The notes beneath the pieces were generated by a model, which worked only from the letters and a program-made list of their open reading frames with translations, did no database searches and was not told the DNA's origin. Source: Acidimicrobiaceae bacterium (GTDB taxonomy: Bacteria; Actinomycetota; Acidimicrobiia; Acidimicrobiales; RAAP-2). From it: 64,000 bases of DNA. Position numbers and translations under genes: made by a program. Location: NCBI GenBank assembly GCA_003167415.1, contig PMTF01000022.1, positions 62,001 to 126,000 of the forward strand, written 5' to 3'. Positions 27,171 through 35,692 of the stretch are shown here, in pieces (position 1 is the stretch's first letter; each line of letters opens with the position of its first letter).

Positions 27171-27659
27171 TCAGTTGGCGCGACGCCCTTCGAAGAAGGT
27201 ACGCAGCAATTCGACCGACTCACTCGCGAGCACGCCGTAGGTGAGCGACGCCTCGTGCAAGAGTCGCGGGTCGCTCAAGACGTTGTAGCGAGAGCCCACG
27301 GCGCCGGCCTTTTCGTCGAGTGCTCCGATCACCACTCGACGCACGCGCGCGTTCAAAAGCGCGCCGGCGCACATAACGCACGGCTCCAACGTGACGTAGG
27401 CCGTGACCTCGTCCATACGCCACGACGGTCGCGAGAACGCCGCGTCGCGCAATGCCACTATCTCGGCGTGGGCCGTCGCGTCCTGATCAAGCTCGCGCCG
27501 GTTCTCCCCCACGCCGATCACGACGTCGTTCTCCACCAAGACGCACCCGACGGGAACGTCCTCGTGTCCCGCGGCCACGATCGCGATGTCGAGTGCCGCG
27601 CGCATGAAGAGTTCATCGTTCTGGGTGTCATCCACGACAATGAACTTACTGAGGCGCAC
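27171..27659 (-). CDS. tadA: tRNA-specific adenosine deaminase TadA
   Basis: 162 residues of the cytidine/deoxycytidylate deaminase fold. Zinc ligands and catalytic Glu are His64-Ala-Glu66 and the PCxxC motif with Cys94 and Cys97 ('LEPCVMCAGALLNARVRRVV'). It converts A34 to inosine in tRNA-Arg(ACG), which is itself encoded in this window at 46819. The start is a GTG without a good ribosome site; a shorter start is possible. The gene lies divergent to tRNA-Ser(CGA). Confidence 0.92.
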   Translation of the reverse strand: MRLSKFIVVDDTQNDELFMRAALDIAIVAAGHEDVPVGCVLVENDVVIGVGENRRELDQDATAHAEIVALRDAAFSRPSWRMDEVTAYVTLEPCVMCAGALLNARVRRVVIGALDEKAGAVGSRYNVLSDPRLLHEASLTYGVLASESVELLRTFFEGRRAN

Positions 27660-27710
27660 CGCATCGACGCGCCAAAAGTCGTGACGAAGTCGCGTTGTAG
27701 ACTTCTCGAC

Positions 27711-27798
27711 GGAGGGGTGCGAGAGCGGCCGAATCGGGCAGTCTCGAAAACTGCTGTGTCTCCGGGCACCGTGGGTTCAAATCCCACCTCCTCCGCCA
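27711..27798 (+). tRNA. tRNA-Ser(CGA)
   Basis: 88 nt with encoded CCA. The acceptor stem is GGAGGGG/CTCCTCC with one G-U pair, the anticodon loop CTCGAAA gives CGA, and there is a long variable arm. Its T-arm and 3' half are the same as in tRNA-Ser(GGA) at 18319. Confidence 0.97.
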
Positions 27799-27800
27799 GC

Positions 27801-27832
27801 AGAAAACGGGTGACTTTGGTCACCCGTTTTCT
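27801..27832 (+). terminator. Strong hairpin terminator after tRNA-Ser(CGA)
   Basis: A perfect 14-bp stem AGAAAACGGGTGAC / GTCACCCGTTTTCT with loop TTTG, two bases after the tRNA CCA. The TTTT run is inside the distal arm. The matching A run on the other side means it could act in both directions. Confidence 0.85.
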
Positions 27833-27908
27833 GTTCCGGTGGGGGTCTTTCGTGATGCAGGTACGCTGGAATCGTTCGGCGCGAGCCGACGACTTTCAGG
27901 AGAATGCC

Positions 27909-29246
27909 ATGGTCTCGTCAATCGATACGTCAGTGGGAACCGAGCGCAAGGTCGTCACCGAGTTGCCCGGTCCGAAATCGCGCGCCCTGCACGAGCGCCG
28001 CCAAGCGGTCGTGAGCACCGGACTGACGGTGGGATTCCCTATCTATATTGACCGCGCCGAGGGCGCGATCCTGGTGGACGTCGACGGCAACCAGATCCTG
28101 GACCTCGGCTCGGGCATTGCCGTCACGTCGATCGGCCACGCCGTACCCGAACTGGTGGAGGCCGTGAGCGCCCAGGTGGCCGCCTTCACTCACACCTGTT
28201 TCATGGTGAACCCGTACGAGAGCTACGTCGAGGTCTGCGAAGAGCTCGCCGCCATCACGCCCGGTTCGCACGCCAAGACCTCCGCGCTCTTCAACTCCGG
28301 CGCCGAGGCCATTGAAAACGCCGTGAAGATCGCTCGCCTCGCGACCGGTCGCCAGGCAATCGTCGTCTTCGACCACGCTTACCACGGTCGCACCAACTTG
28401 ACCATGGCCCTCACGTCGAAGAACATGCCCTACAAGGACCGCTTCGGCCCCTTCGCCCCCGAGATCTACCGCGTCCCGATGAGCTACCCGTTCCGCGATG
28501 GGCTGAGCGGGGCCGAAGCGGCCGCGCTCGCGATCAAGATGATCGAGACCCAGGTCGGCGCCAAGAACGTCGCCGCTCTACTCATTGAGCCGATTCAAGG
28601 TGAGGGCGGCTTCGTCGTGCCGGCCGACGGTTTCTTGCCGGCCTTGTCGGAGTGGACGACGGCCAACGGCGTGGTCTTCATCGCTGACGAGATCCAAAGT
28701 GGCTTCTGTCGTACCGGCGACTGGTTCGCCGTCGACCACGAAGGCGTCATCCCCGACATCGTCACGACCGCCAAGGGTCTGGCCGGCGGCATGCCGCTGG
28801 CCGGCGTGACCGGTCGAGCGGAGTTGATGAACGCGGTCCACGAAGGCGGTCTCGGCGGCACCTACGGCGGCAACCCGGTGGCCTGCGCGGCGGCCCTGGC
28901 CACCATCAAGACCCTGCGCGACCGAAACCTGGTGGCCCGGGCCCGGGAGATCGGTGAGATCCTCTTCGCCAACCTTCGTTCCCTCGCCCAGGACGTCGCC
29001 ATCATCGGCGACGTGCGCGGGCGAGGCGCGATGGTCGCCATGGAGTTCGTGCAGCCCGGCACCAAGGACCCGAACCCCGCGGCGGTCAAGGCCATCGTCA
29101 ACTACTGCAACCAGAACGGCGTCATCGCGATCTCGTGTGGCACGTACGGCAACGTCGTACGACTGCTGCCGCCACTGGTGATCTCCGACGCCCAACTGGC
29201 CGACGGACTCGACGTCCTGGGCGCCGCGGTCCGTTCCGCCAGCTAG
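27909..29246 (+). CDS. gabT: 4-aminobutyrate aminotransferase
   Basis: 445 residues from the ATG at 27909 with AGGAG upstream; a much longer in-frame extension crosses the tRNA and tadA and is rejected. Class III PLP aminotransferase: 'SALFNSGAEAIENAVKIAR', 'FDHAYHGRTNLTMALTSK' and 'LIEPIQGEGGF' are present. The cofactor Asp is in 'FIADEIQSGFCRTG', the PLP-lysine in 'TTAKGLAGGMPLAGV', and the GGTYGGNPVACAAA segment follows. It transfers the amino group of GABA to 2-oxoglutarate to give succinate semialdehyde. No dehydrogenase partner is adjacent. It could act on other omega-amino acids, such as beta-alanine from the pyrimidine operon at 37-40 kb. Confidence 0.9.
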   Translation: MVSSIDTSVGTERKVVTELPGPKSRALHERRQAVVSTGLTVGFPIYIDRAEGAILVDVDGNQILDLGSGIAVTSIGHAVPELVEAVSAQVAAFTHTCFMVNPYESYVEVCEELAAITPGSHAKTSALFNSGAEAIENAVKIARLATGRQAIVVFDHAYHGRTNLTMALTSKNMPYKDRFGPFAPEIYRVPMSYPFRDGLSGAEAAALAIKMIETQVGAKNVAALLIEPIQGEGGFVVPADGFLPALSEWTTANGVVFIADEIQSGFCRTGDWFAVDHEGVIPDIVTTAKGLAGGMPLAGVTGRAELMNAVHEGGLGGTYGGNPVACAAALATIKTLRDRNLVARAREIGEILFANLRSLAQDVAIIGDVRGRGAMVAMEFVQPGTKDPNPAAVKAIVNYCNQNGVIAISCGTYGNVVRLLPPLVISDAQLADGLDVLGAAVRSAS

Positions 29247-30391
29247 TTCAAACAGCTCTGCGTCGACTCGGTGCCGTGGGCCGGTGTCCGAGCCAGGTCG
29301 CGTTCGACGGTCGAGGCCGGAATGGCGTAGGCCGTTTCACTCTGAGTGAGTGACTTCGAAAACACCACGCCCGCGACGTCGCCACGAACTAACACCGGGC
29401 TGCCGGAGCTACCTGGTTCGATGTTGGAGTAGACCACCAGCACCGTGCGAGCGAAGGTTTGCTTGTCGTAGATGTCCCTCGACTCCGCGGTGATCTCACC
29501 GTTGATGAACGAAGGACTGATGGTTCGCCTCCCGTCGAGGGGAAAGCCGATTACCTCGGCCTTCGCACCCGACGACGGTACCGACGGCACGAACTTCATG
29601 GGCGACGCGCTCATGGCCACTCGCAATATCGCTAGGTCATTGACCGGATCGAAGAGCGCCACTTTCGCCGGTACTCCCCCGACGGTGACGCTCGTCGCGC
29701 CCGCCACGACGTGCGCGTTCGTGACCACGAGTTGCGGCGTGACGAAGAATCCCGTTCCTTGATGCGTGTCGGGACATCCCATCGCGAGAACCTTGAGGAT
29801 CTGAATCGGCGAAGTAGGTGACAACGTGTTCTGGCCGAGCTTCGGCGCGGGGCTCGACGACGGAACCGTCGGCGCGACGATGCTCGCGAAGACACTGGGG
29901 AAGTCGGCGTTTCGAAGCATCGACTGGAGTCGAGCCTCGGCCGAGGGAACGGTCGGAAGCTCCTTATCGAGGGCTTTGATGATGCTCGACCCTTGGATAC
30001 CGCTGGCGGCGGCGGACCACGACGTGGCGACCAGCAAGGCCGCCACGAGCCAGACAGTAATGAGGGCACCGACAACACCGACCACCACACCGGCGACGGA
30101 GTCGACGAGGCCCAACTTCACCATCTTCACGGTCCTCCGAATAGAGGCACCGAGGAGGTGACCGAGGAAGTGTCCGGCGTAGGCGGTAACCACGACGATC
30201 ACCAGCGCCAGGATCGGTCTCCACGACGAGTGAGTGATCTTCGTCGAGAGCGACGGCGCGATCGCGATACCAAGGTAGAAGCCGGCGATCAATCCGATCC
30301 AACCCAGGACCTGTCGGATGGCGCCTTGGAACCAACCCCCGATCGCGGCCACGATGGCGATCGCGACGATGAGCACATCGACCCAGTTCAT
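29243..30391 (-). CDS. MarP-like membrane-anchored periplasmic serine protease
   Basis: 382 residues. The N-terminal third is a CvpA-like membrane domain of four helices (about residues 1-125). A linker leads to a trypsin-like protease domain with the triad His227 ('TNAHVVAG'), Asp252 ('DPVNDLAIL') and Ser329 ('EPGSSGSPV'). Two cysteines (one in 'AMGCPD', one at the C-terminus) could form the disulfide seen in MarP. MarP of mycobacteria protects against acid and oxidative stress by cleaving cell-wall hydrolases. The ATG stands 7 nt after TAACTT; a TTG three codons earlier is an alternative. Confidence 0.88.
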   Translation of the reverse strand: MNWVDVLIVAIAIVAAIGGWFQGAIRQVLGWIGLIAGFYLGIAIAPSLSTKITHSSWRPILALVIVVVTAYAGHFLGHLLGASIRRTVKMVKLGLVDSVAGVVVGVVGALITVWLVAALLVATSWSAAASGIQGSSIIKALDKELPTVPSAEARLQSMLRNADFPSVFASIVAPTVPSSSPAPKLGQNTLSPTSPIQILKVLAMGCPDTHQGTGFFVTPQLVVTNAHVVAGATSVTVGGVPAKVALFDPVNDLAILRVAMSASPMKFVPSVPSSGAKAEVIGFPLDGRRTISPSFINGEITAESRDIYDKQTFARTVLVVYSNIEPGSSGSPVLVRGDVAGVVFSKSLTQSETAYAIPASTVERDLARTPAHGTESTQSCLN

Positions 30392-30398
30392 GATTCCC

Positions 30399-30404
30399 AA
30401 GTTA
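30399..30404 (-). promoter_or_regulatory. -10-like TAACTT upstream of MarP-like gene
   Basis: TAACTT, 7 nt, ATG at 30391 on the minus strand. Confidence 0.35.
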
Positions 30405-30495
30405 GACCTCTACCTTGTGGAGGCCGATCAAGAGCTGAACCTCAGATTAGTAACATCAACACAGCGACAACGGTCGTCACGATCACAAGGAAACA

Positions 30496-31545
30496 ATGAA
30501 TCGAGTACCAGCCCACGTACGTTCACTGGTACGAATCGCGGCGACGTGCTCGCTCGCGGGCGTCGTGTTGGCGTCGTGTGCCTCGACGACGCCGGCGGTG
30601 ATCCCGCACGTGACCGGTCTTCCCGCCATTAGTTTCTCGGTGCCGCTCTCGGCCGTTGGGTGCACCACAAGTAACTCGTGCGTGGCGTTGGGGACCTCGG
30701 ATTTTGACGCGAGTCTGTCGTCGGTCGGCGAGTACCGATCGGCCAATGGTGGCTGGGCGGCCCTCGACGTGCCAAGCGCCGACACCTCGACCAACATCCA
30801 ATCCTCGTCATGTTGGAGCGACGGTTGCCTGTTCGTGGGATCGCAATTGAGCGGTGAACTGGTGTGGCGTTACAACGCCAACTCGCACTCGATCAACAGC
30901 GAGATTGCGCCGACGGGAGCGCTCGGCATCGAGGCGATCAGTTGCTATGCGTCGATGACGTGTGCCATCCTCGATTCGGGGAAAAGTGGCCCGAGATTTC
31001 TCACGACCCACGACGCGGGCACGACGTGGTCGACACCGGTCAGCTTCGGCGTCCCGTCACAAGACTCGGTGACCGCGCTCTCTTGTCCAAGCGACCTCGA
31101 TTGCATCGCGAGCTTCCTCAATGCCTCCAACGGTATTGAGGTCTACGTGACCAACGATGGCGGTGCCACGTGGACGCTTCGGACGGGCTTCTCCACGATT
31201 ACCTGGGCGGCGCTCACGTCACTCAACTGTGCCGGACGTAAATGTCTGGGGCTCGCGAAACTTTCGACCGGTTCGCGGGTCGTGCGGACGGACAACTTCG
31301 GACACTCGTGGTCGAAGGTGACCTCGCTGCGAAGTTCGATCTTGACTCTCGCCTGTATGTCGCTGAAGCGATGCGTCGTGGGCGGCATGACGAGCTCGTC
31401 CGCGCCGTGGCTGGCCACGCTGACGTCCGGTTCGCTCAAGGTGGCGAAACTCACCTACGTGCCCACACCAATTGCCGACGTTGCGTGCGGATCGAAGATC
31501 TGTGCGGCGATCGGCGTGACGACCGTGATGACGCTGCGTCCCTAG
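30496..31545 (+). CDS. Lipoprotein with Cys-paired beta-propeller-like repeats
   Basis: 349 residues. The signal peptide ends in lipobox LASC (Cys28). The mature part has repeated blades with paired cysteines ('CTTSNSC', 'CWSDGC', 'CYASMTC', 'CPSDLDC', 'CAGRKC', 'CMSLKRC', 'CGSKIC') alternating with BNR-like turns ('THDAGTTWS', 'NDGGATWT'). This is a photosynthesis-assembly/sialidase-type propeller architecture with a disulfide in each blade. Function is unknown; surface binding is plausible. The ribosome site aaggaa precedes the ATG. Confidence 0.7.
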   Translation: MNRVPAHVRSLVRIAATCSLAGVVLASCASTTPAVIPHVTGLPAISFSVPLSAVGCTTSNSCVALGTSDFDASLSSVGEYRSANGGWAALDVPSADTSTNIQSSSCWSDGCLFVGSQLSGELVWRYNANSHSINSEIAPTGALGIEAISCYASMTCAILDSGKSGPRFLTTHDAGTTWSTPVSFGVPSQDSVTALSCPSDLDCIASFLNASNGIEVYVTNDGGATWTLRTGFSTITWAALTSLNCAGRKCLGLAKLSTGSRVVRTDNFGHSWSKVTSLRSSILTLACMSLKRCVVGGMTSSSAPWLATLTSGSLKVAKLTYVPTPIADVACGSKICAAIGVTTVMTLRP

Positions 31546-31707
31546 CTCTTCGGTGACGACGCCACGAGTCCCGGCAACTTCGACCACAACGGGGCGCCTT
31601 CAACAGCCAGCAGCTGTCGTGGTCCTGGAACCCCGAAGTTGGGGCGGCGCCCCCGCGCGCGGGGCTCACGTTGAACCTTCCCTTCGTTTGTATGCGAGGC
31701 TGGTGCG

Positions 31708-32328
31708 GTGAGTTTGAACGCGATCCCCGTCCCTTCCGGTTGGTACCCGGATCCCTCGGGGGCGCGCCAATGGCGTGTCTGGACCGGGACGCAGTGGTCA
31801 GAGTTGACGCGCCCCTACGGTGAGGTGGCGCCCGCGCCGAGCATCGTGTCCGATCTCTCGCTCATTCAGGCCCTCCATCGATTGGTCCGTTACGGGATCG
31901 CCGGCGATTTCGCGGGCATCAGCATTCTGGTCAGCGTGCTGGCCCACTGGCCGGGCACGGCACACCCGGTCTCCGAGTGGTTCGCCGTCGCGGCGAGCAA
32001 CGTCGCGGTCGCGCTCATCCTCGTGGGCTCGGCCTGCTTCGCGTTCGCCGCCCGCGAGCTCGAGGGCCACTGGACGCCGTGGGCCTTCATCCCCGGCGTC
32101 AACCTCATCGCCGTTAACACCGTCGTCACTCGGCGACTTGGCGGACAGCCGCTTCGACGAGTGGGCGCCGAGGTCGTCTTGATGGTGCTCTTCGTCGCCC
32201 AATTCCACGCCGAAGTGTGGCTGTGCGTCGCACCCGTGATCGTCGCGGTCGGCGAATCGCGGTGGATCGCCACGCTGATCGAGCATCTCTTGTCCTCTTC
32301 GAAGCCGTCGACGCCGGCCACTTTTTGA
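31708..32328 (+). CDS. DUF2510 membrane protein
   Basis: 206 residues from a GTG. The first 35 residues carry a DUF2510 module ('GWYPDPSG...QWRVWTGTQW'), a short Trp-rich domain common in actinobacterial membrane proteins. Four to five hydrophobic helices follow (about 62-190). Function is unknown. Confidence 0.75.
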   Translation: MSLNAIPVPSGWYPDPSGARQWRVWTGTQWSELTRPYGEVAPAPSIVSDLSLIQALHRLVRYGIAGDFAGISILVSVLAHWPGTAHPVSEWFAVAASNVAVALILVGSACFAFAARELEGHWTPWAFIPGVNLIAVNTVVTRRLGGQPLRRVGAEVVLMVLFVAQFHAEVWLCVAPVIVAVGESRWIATLIEHLLSSSKPSTPATF

Positions 32329-32417
32329 CATGACGACGAAGTTGACCGGGCAACCGCCCGTCGTGACACGCACGAAACGCTACGTCATGACGTCCAACCG
32401 CCGAGCGAGGTAGCGCG

Positions 32418-33632
32418 ATGTACGAATGGAACGACGAGCAACAAGCGATCATCGACGTCGTACGACGCTTCGTCGACGAGGAGATCCGCCCCCAGCTCGA
32501 TGACCTCGAACACAACGGTATGCCCCCGTACGCGATCCTTCGAAAGATGTACGACGTCTTTGGACTGAAGGAGATGGCGAAAGAGACCTTCGCGCGCCAA
32601 CTCCAACGCAAGATCTCGGGTGAAGAACCGGCGCGAGAAACTCGCGGGTCGGACCCGGCGGCGCAACTGATCTCCACGATCGAACTGTGCCGCGTCAGTC
32701 CCGGGCTACTCACCTCACTCGGGGTGTCGAGTGGACTAGCGGCGGGGACGATCAACAAACTGGGTACGCCGGCGCAGATGGAGCGGTGGGCTCTCGATCT
32801 CATGACACTCGACAAGATCGGCGCCTGGGCCATCACCGAACCGGACTCCGGTTCCGACGCGCTCGGCGGCATGCGCACCAGCGCCAAGCGCGACGGTGAG
32901 GACTACATCTTGAACGGCCAGAAGACCTGGATCACGAACGGTCCTTACGCCGACACCATCGTTTTGTACGCCAAGCTCGACGACGGCAGCGGCGAGGAGA
33001 TGCGCAACCGCAAGGTCCTGACGTTCGTGCTCGACAAGGGAATGGACGGGTTGGTGCAGACCGCGCCGATGCGCAAGATGGGTCAGCACGGGTCACCGAC
33101 CGGTGAAATCTTCTTGAGCGACGTCCACGCCGCCAAGGATCGCCTCCTCGGGGAGAGTGAAGATCCGCAGGGCGGTGGTCGTCAAAGCGCGAGGGACAAC
33201 TTCGTCGCCGAACGCGCCGGCGTCGCCGCGATGTCCTTGGGCATCATCGAAGAGTGCCTCAAGCTCTCCGTTGACTACGCCAAACACCGTCGACTCTGGG
33301 GAACGGCGATCGCCGACTTTCAGCTCATCCAACTCAAACTCGCCCAGATGGAAGTGGCGCGCGTCAACGTGCGCAACATGGTCTTCGCCCACATCGAGCG
33401 TTCGTCGCACGGCGCGGTGCCCACCTTCGCCGAGGCCTCGGCGATGAAGCTCTACTCGGCCCAAGCGGCGTGCCAAGTAGCCGACGACGCGATTCAGATC
33501 TTCGGGGGCAACGGCTACATCGCGGAGTATCGGGTCGAACAACTCAGTCGCGACGCGCGGGTCCTTCGAATTTACGCCGGCACCGACGAGATGCAGGTCA
33601 TCGCCATCGCCAAGGACCTCATTCGCGACTAA
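32418..33632 (+). CDS. Acyl-CoA dehydrogenase
   Basis: 404 residues of the FAD-dependent acyl-CoA dehydrogenase family. The FAD/substrate signature is 'AWAITEPDSGSDALGGM', then 'NGQKTWITNG', and a C-terminal helical domain with 'IQIFGGNGYIAEYRVEQLSRDARVLRIYAGTDEM', whose last Glu is in the catalytic-base position. The substrate is unknown. It could serve fatty-acid oxidation or, less likely, the methylsuccinyl-CoA step of the ethylmalonyl route (that enzyme is usually longer). The 3' end overlaps the convergent DUF3445 gene by 14 bp. Confidence 0.92.
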   Translation: MYEWNDEQQAIIDVVRRFVDEEIRPQLDDLEHNGMPPYAILRKMYDVFGLKEMAKETFARQLQRKISGEEPARETRGSDPAAQLISTIELCRVSPGLLTSLGVSSGLAAGTINKLGTPAQMERWALDLMTLDKIGAWAITEPDSGSDALGGMRTSAKRDGEDYILNGQKTWITNGPYADTIVLYAKLDDGSGEEMRNRKVLTFVLDKGMDGLVQTAPMRKMGQHGSPTGEIFLSDVHAAKDRLLGESEDPQGGGRQSARDNFVAERAGVAAMSLGIIEECLKLSVDYAKHRRLWGTAIADFQLIQLKLAQMEVARVNVRNMVFAHIERSSHGAVPTFAEASAMKLYSAQAACQVADDAIQIFGGNGYIAEYRVEQLSRDARVLRIYAGTDEMQVIAIAKDLIRD

Positions 33633-34452
33633 GTCGTGGTTCTGGGTCGAGCGAGGCCCGTAGGCGATCAGCGACACCGACCCAACCCTTGTACTCCTGC
33701 ATCGCCGGAGGCGCGGTGTCGAGATTCAACAAGAGGGTCGCGCCAAAATCCTCGTGCGCTTCGCACAGTTCCTTCGCCGAGGCCACGTAATTGTGAATGG
33801 TGAAGACGATGGCGCCACTCTCCGGGAGACGTCGCAGCGTCTGACGCTCCACCCGAAAGAACCAGTCGGCCAGTTCGCCGTGGGGGCTGCGTCGAGCACT
33901 CGTGGGCTGATGCAGCGCGGGTGAATCGATCAGGGTCCAGTTGAGTCGCCAGAACGAGCGATCGGACTTCAGCCGTTCGAAAAAAGCGTTGGTGGGCCGA
34001 CTCAGTTCGACGTCGTAGGTCGGCACCGGCCGGTGGATGTCGTCGAGCGTCGTGCCCAGTTTGGACGCGAGATTCCAGCGCGAGGGAAAACAGACACAGG
34101 CCGCCTGCAGTCGCCACACGTCGGAGCGCACGAGTACGCAGAGGTCCTCTTGCACCAGGCGAGCGGCCGCGACAATGGGGTGCTCCTCGCGACGAACTTC
34201 GATGGTCAACTCCGGCTGATGGGCGTCGAGGTAACGCGTCACTTCACCGAGCAACTCACGACTCCCCTCATCACCTTCGGGATTCGTCGCCACGACCACG
34301 TCGAAAACGGTATCAAGCAATTGACGCTTTTGTTCGAGTTCGTCATCACGCCGATCGTCAACTTCGAGCCAGTGATCGAGGTCGAGGGGGCGAAGGCCCA
34401 TGGCCATCCGCCAGCCCTTGGATTCGAGCGGGAGATAGGCGAAGTTACTCAC
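33619..34452 (-). CDS. DUF3445 / haem-dependent oxidative demethylase-like protein
   Basis: 277 residues from a GTG that overlaps the stop of the upstream small gene (GTGA). The protein opens with 'YLPLESKGWRMAMGLRPLD' and has 'QEDLCVLVRS...CVCFPSRWNLASKLGTTLDDIHRPVP' and 'RVERQTLRRLPESGAIVFTIHNYV'. I recognise these as the DUF3445 family, named after the alpha subunit of a haem-dependent oxidative N-demethylase. Its role here is unknown. The beta/gamma subunits of that enzyme are not in the window. Confidence 0.8.
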   Translation of the reverse strand: MSNFAYLPLESKGWRMAMGLRPLDLDHWLEVDDRRDDELEQKRQLLDTVFDVVVATNPEGDEGSRELLGEVTRYLDAHQPELTIEVRREEHPIVAAARLVQEDLCVLVRSDVWRLQAACVCFPSRWNLASKLGTTLDDIHRPVPTYDVELSRPTNAFFERLKSDRSFWRLNWTLIDSPALHQPTSARRSPHGELADWFFRVERQTLRRLPESGAIVFTIHNYVASAKELCEAHEDFGATLLLNLDTAPPAMQEYKGWVGVADRLRASLDPEPRLSRE

Positions 34453-34604
34453 GGGTGACCGCGCTTGCGCAGTACGAACCAATAAATGCAGAACACCGTT
34501 ACCGGAACGGCTATGACGATGACGCGAGCTTCGGGCAGAACCGAGCCGCGATGGACGTTCACGATCGTCGTCGTGGTAGCCAGGGCCTCGATGAATCCGC
34601 TCAA
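34449..34604 (-). CDS. 51-residue single-pass membrane peptide coupled to DUF3445 gene
   Basis: A TTG start with GGAG seven bases upstream opens a 51-residue frame. It has a short Thr-rich N-terminus, one strong hydrophobic helix (about 27-45) and a basic C-terminus (RKRGH). Its stop overlaps the GTG of the DUF3445 gene in GTGA. Good ribosome site, clear membrane topology and coupling together argue that it is real. I recognise no family. Confidence 0.55.
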   Translation of the reverse strand: MSGFIEALATTTTIVNVHRGSVLPEARVIVIAVPVTVFCIYWFVLRKRGHP

Positions 34605-34662
34605 CTACTTGCTCCTGTTCGGCCCTAGGGGTGACTCGTCCTTCCAAGTCCGAGCACGGTCA

Positions 34663-35139
34663 CTACTTCGCCGTCTTCTCCTGTTGGCCCATTAACGTCT
34701 CGAGGCGCGCGAGGATGTCCGAGATCGCCTCGTCTTGCGCCTGGAGATGCTTCTGGATCTCTTCGGACTCTTTCAACACCGCTTCGGCATCGTTATACGT
34801 GTCTTCCGAGCGCTTGTCGGCAGCGCGGGCTTGGATGTTCTGGCCCACGATGATGATCGGCAACAACACGAGCTGCAGGAACGAACTCGAGAGCCACACG
34901 ATGACGAAGAAGGTGCCCTGCTTGATGGCGTCGGGAAGGGCGAATAGGGCGATGATGCTGAAGATGTACGCCATCCACATGGTTCCCACCACGAGAGTGA
35001 TGCGTAGGCCAAACCTCGCGTTAAAGCGCACGAAGGGGTTGGGGTGATCGAGGGGGCGAAGGTCACGGGTCTTCGTCGGGCCCGCTAATTTGCGCTCATC
35101 GGTCCAGGGGTGACGCGCGTACTGGTAGATATTTGGCAC
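34663..35139 (-). CDS. Two-helix membrane protein, DUF1003-like
   Basis: 158 residues from a GTG at 35139, 6 nt after GAGAAT. A basic N-terminal segment is followed by two transmembrane helices (about 47-68 and 77-97), then 'GQNIQARAADKRSEDTYNDAEAVLKESEEIQKHL', a charged coiled-coil tail. This resembles DUF1003 proteins, but I am not sure. Function is unknown. The 5' end overlaps the open frame of the truncated SIS gene. Confidence 0.65.
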   Translation of the reverse strand: MPNIYQYARHPWTDERKLAGPTKTRDLRPLDHPNPFVRFNARFGLRITLVVGTMWMAYIFSIIALFALPDAIKQGTFFVIVWLSSSFLQLVLLPIIIVGQNIQARAADKRSEDTYNDAEAVLKESEEIQKHLQAQDEAISDILARLETLMGQQEKTAK

Positions 35140-35654
35140 ATCGGAATTCTCACACGTTTGAGCGAGTGAACAAAACCCAATCGGCTTCCCAGAGCACTTC
35201 CGTTGTGTCGAATCTTCGATGCGGTCCTGAGCCGCTCCGGCCCGGCACGGAGATCGATAACATGCTCGGCCGCTGAAGCGAGGGGGGAGGTCGGGTCGTT
35301 GGTGATCGCGACGTTGGGCCGACCCTGCGCAGTGGCGCGCTCGACGACCTCGACGAGTCCCGGGGTCCGACCCGACTGAGAAACGGCGAGAACGCCGGCG
35401 CCGTCGAGCCCGATGGAAGTCTCGCCGTCGAAAAGCGAGGGCGTGGCCAGGGCGACCAGGAGGCCGAGCTCCTGTCCCGCCAGGTACTGGAAGAAGACCG
35501 CGGCGTTGTCCGAAGATCCCCGAGCGGCGACGAGTACGTATTTGACGTCGCGCCACGAGGCCGCGGCGTCGCGCGCCTGTTGCATGCCCAGTTCCGCGCG
35601 ATGACGAAGAACGTCGCCCTGGGAGCGGATCTCTTCTTCGAACACGGTCGTCAT
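35085..35654 (-). pseudogene. Truncated SIS-domain (GlmS/AgaS-like) gene
   Basis: The first 141 residues are a good N-terminal SIS domain of the glucosamine-fructose-6-phosphate aminotransferase / AgaS type: 'RGSSDNAAVFFQYL', 'VSQSGRTPGLVEVVERA', 'ITNDPTSPLASAAEHVIDLRAGPE'. At about 35232 the similarity stops just before the expected 'ERSVAATK' segment. The rest of the frame (to 35085) is unrelated and runs into the next gene. The second SIS domain is missing, so this is most likely a 3' deletion remnant. Confidence 0.7.
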
Positions 35655-35692
35655 CGGCTAGTCCCTTCGAACGCGCAGATTCTCGATGACGC

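Noticed and set aside
26979-27908. Extended N-terminus of gabT across tRNA-Ser and tadA
   Set aside because: It would cover a tRNA, a terminator hairpin and a conserved gene. The ATG at 27909 has a ribosome site and gives the normal enzyme length.
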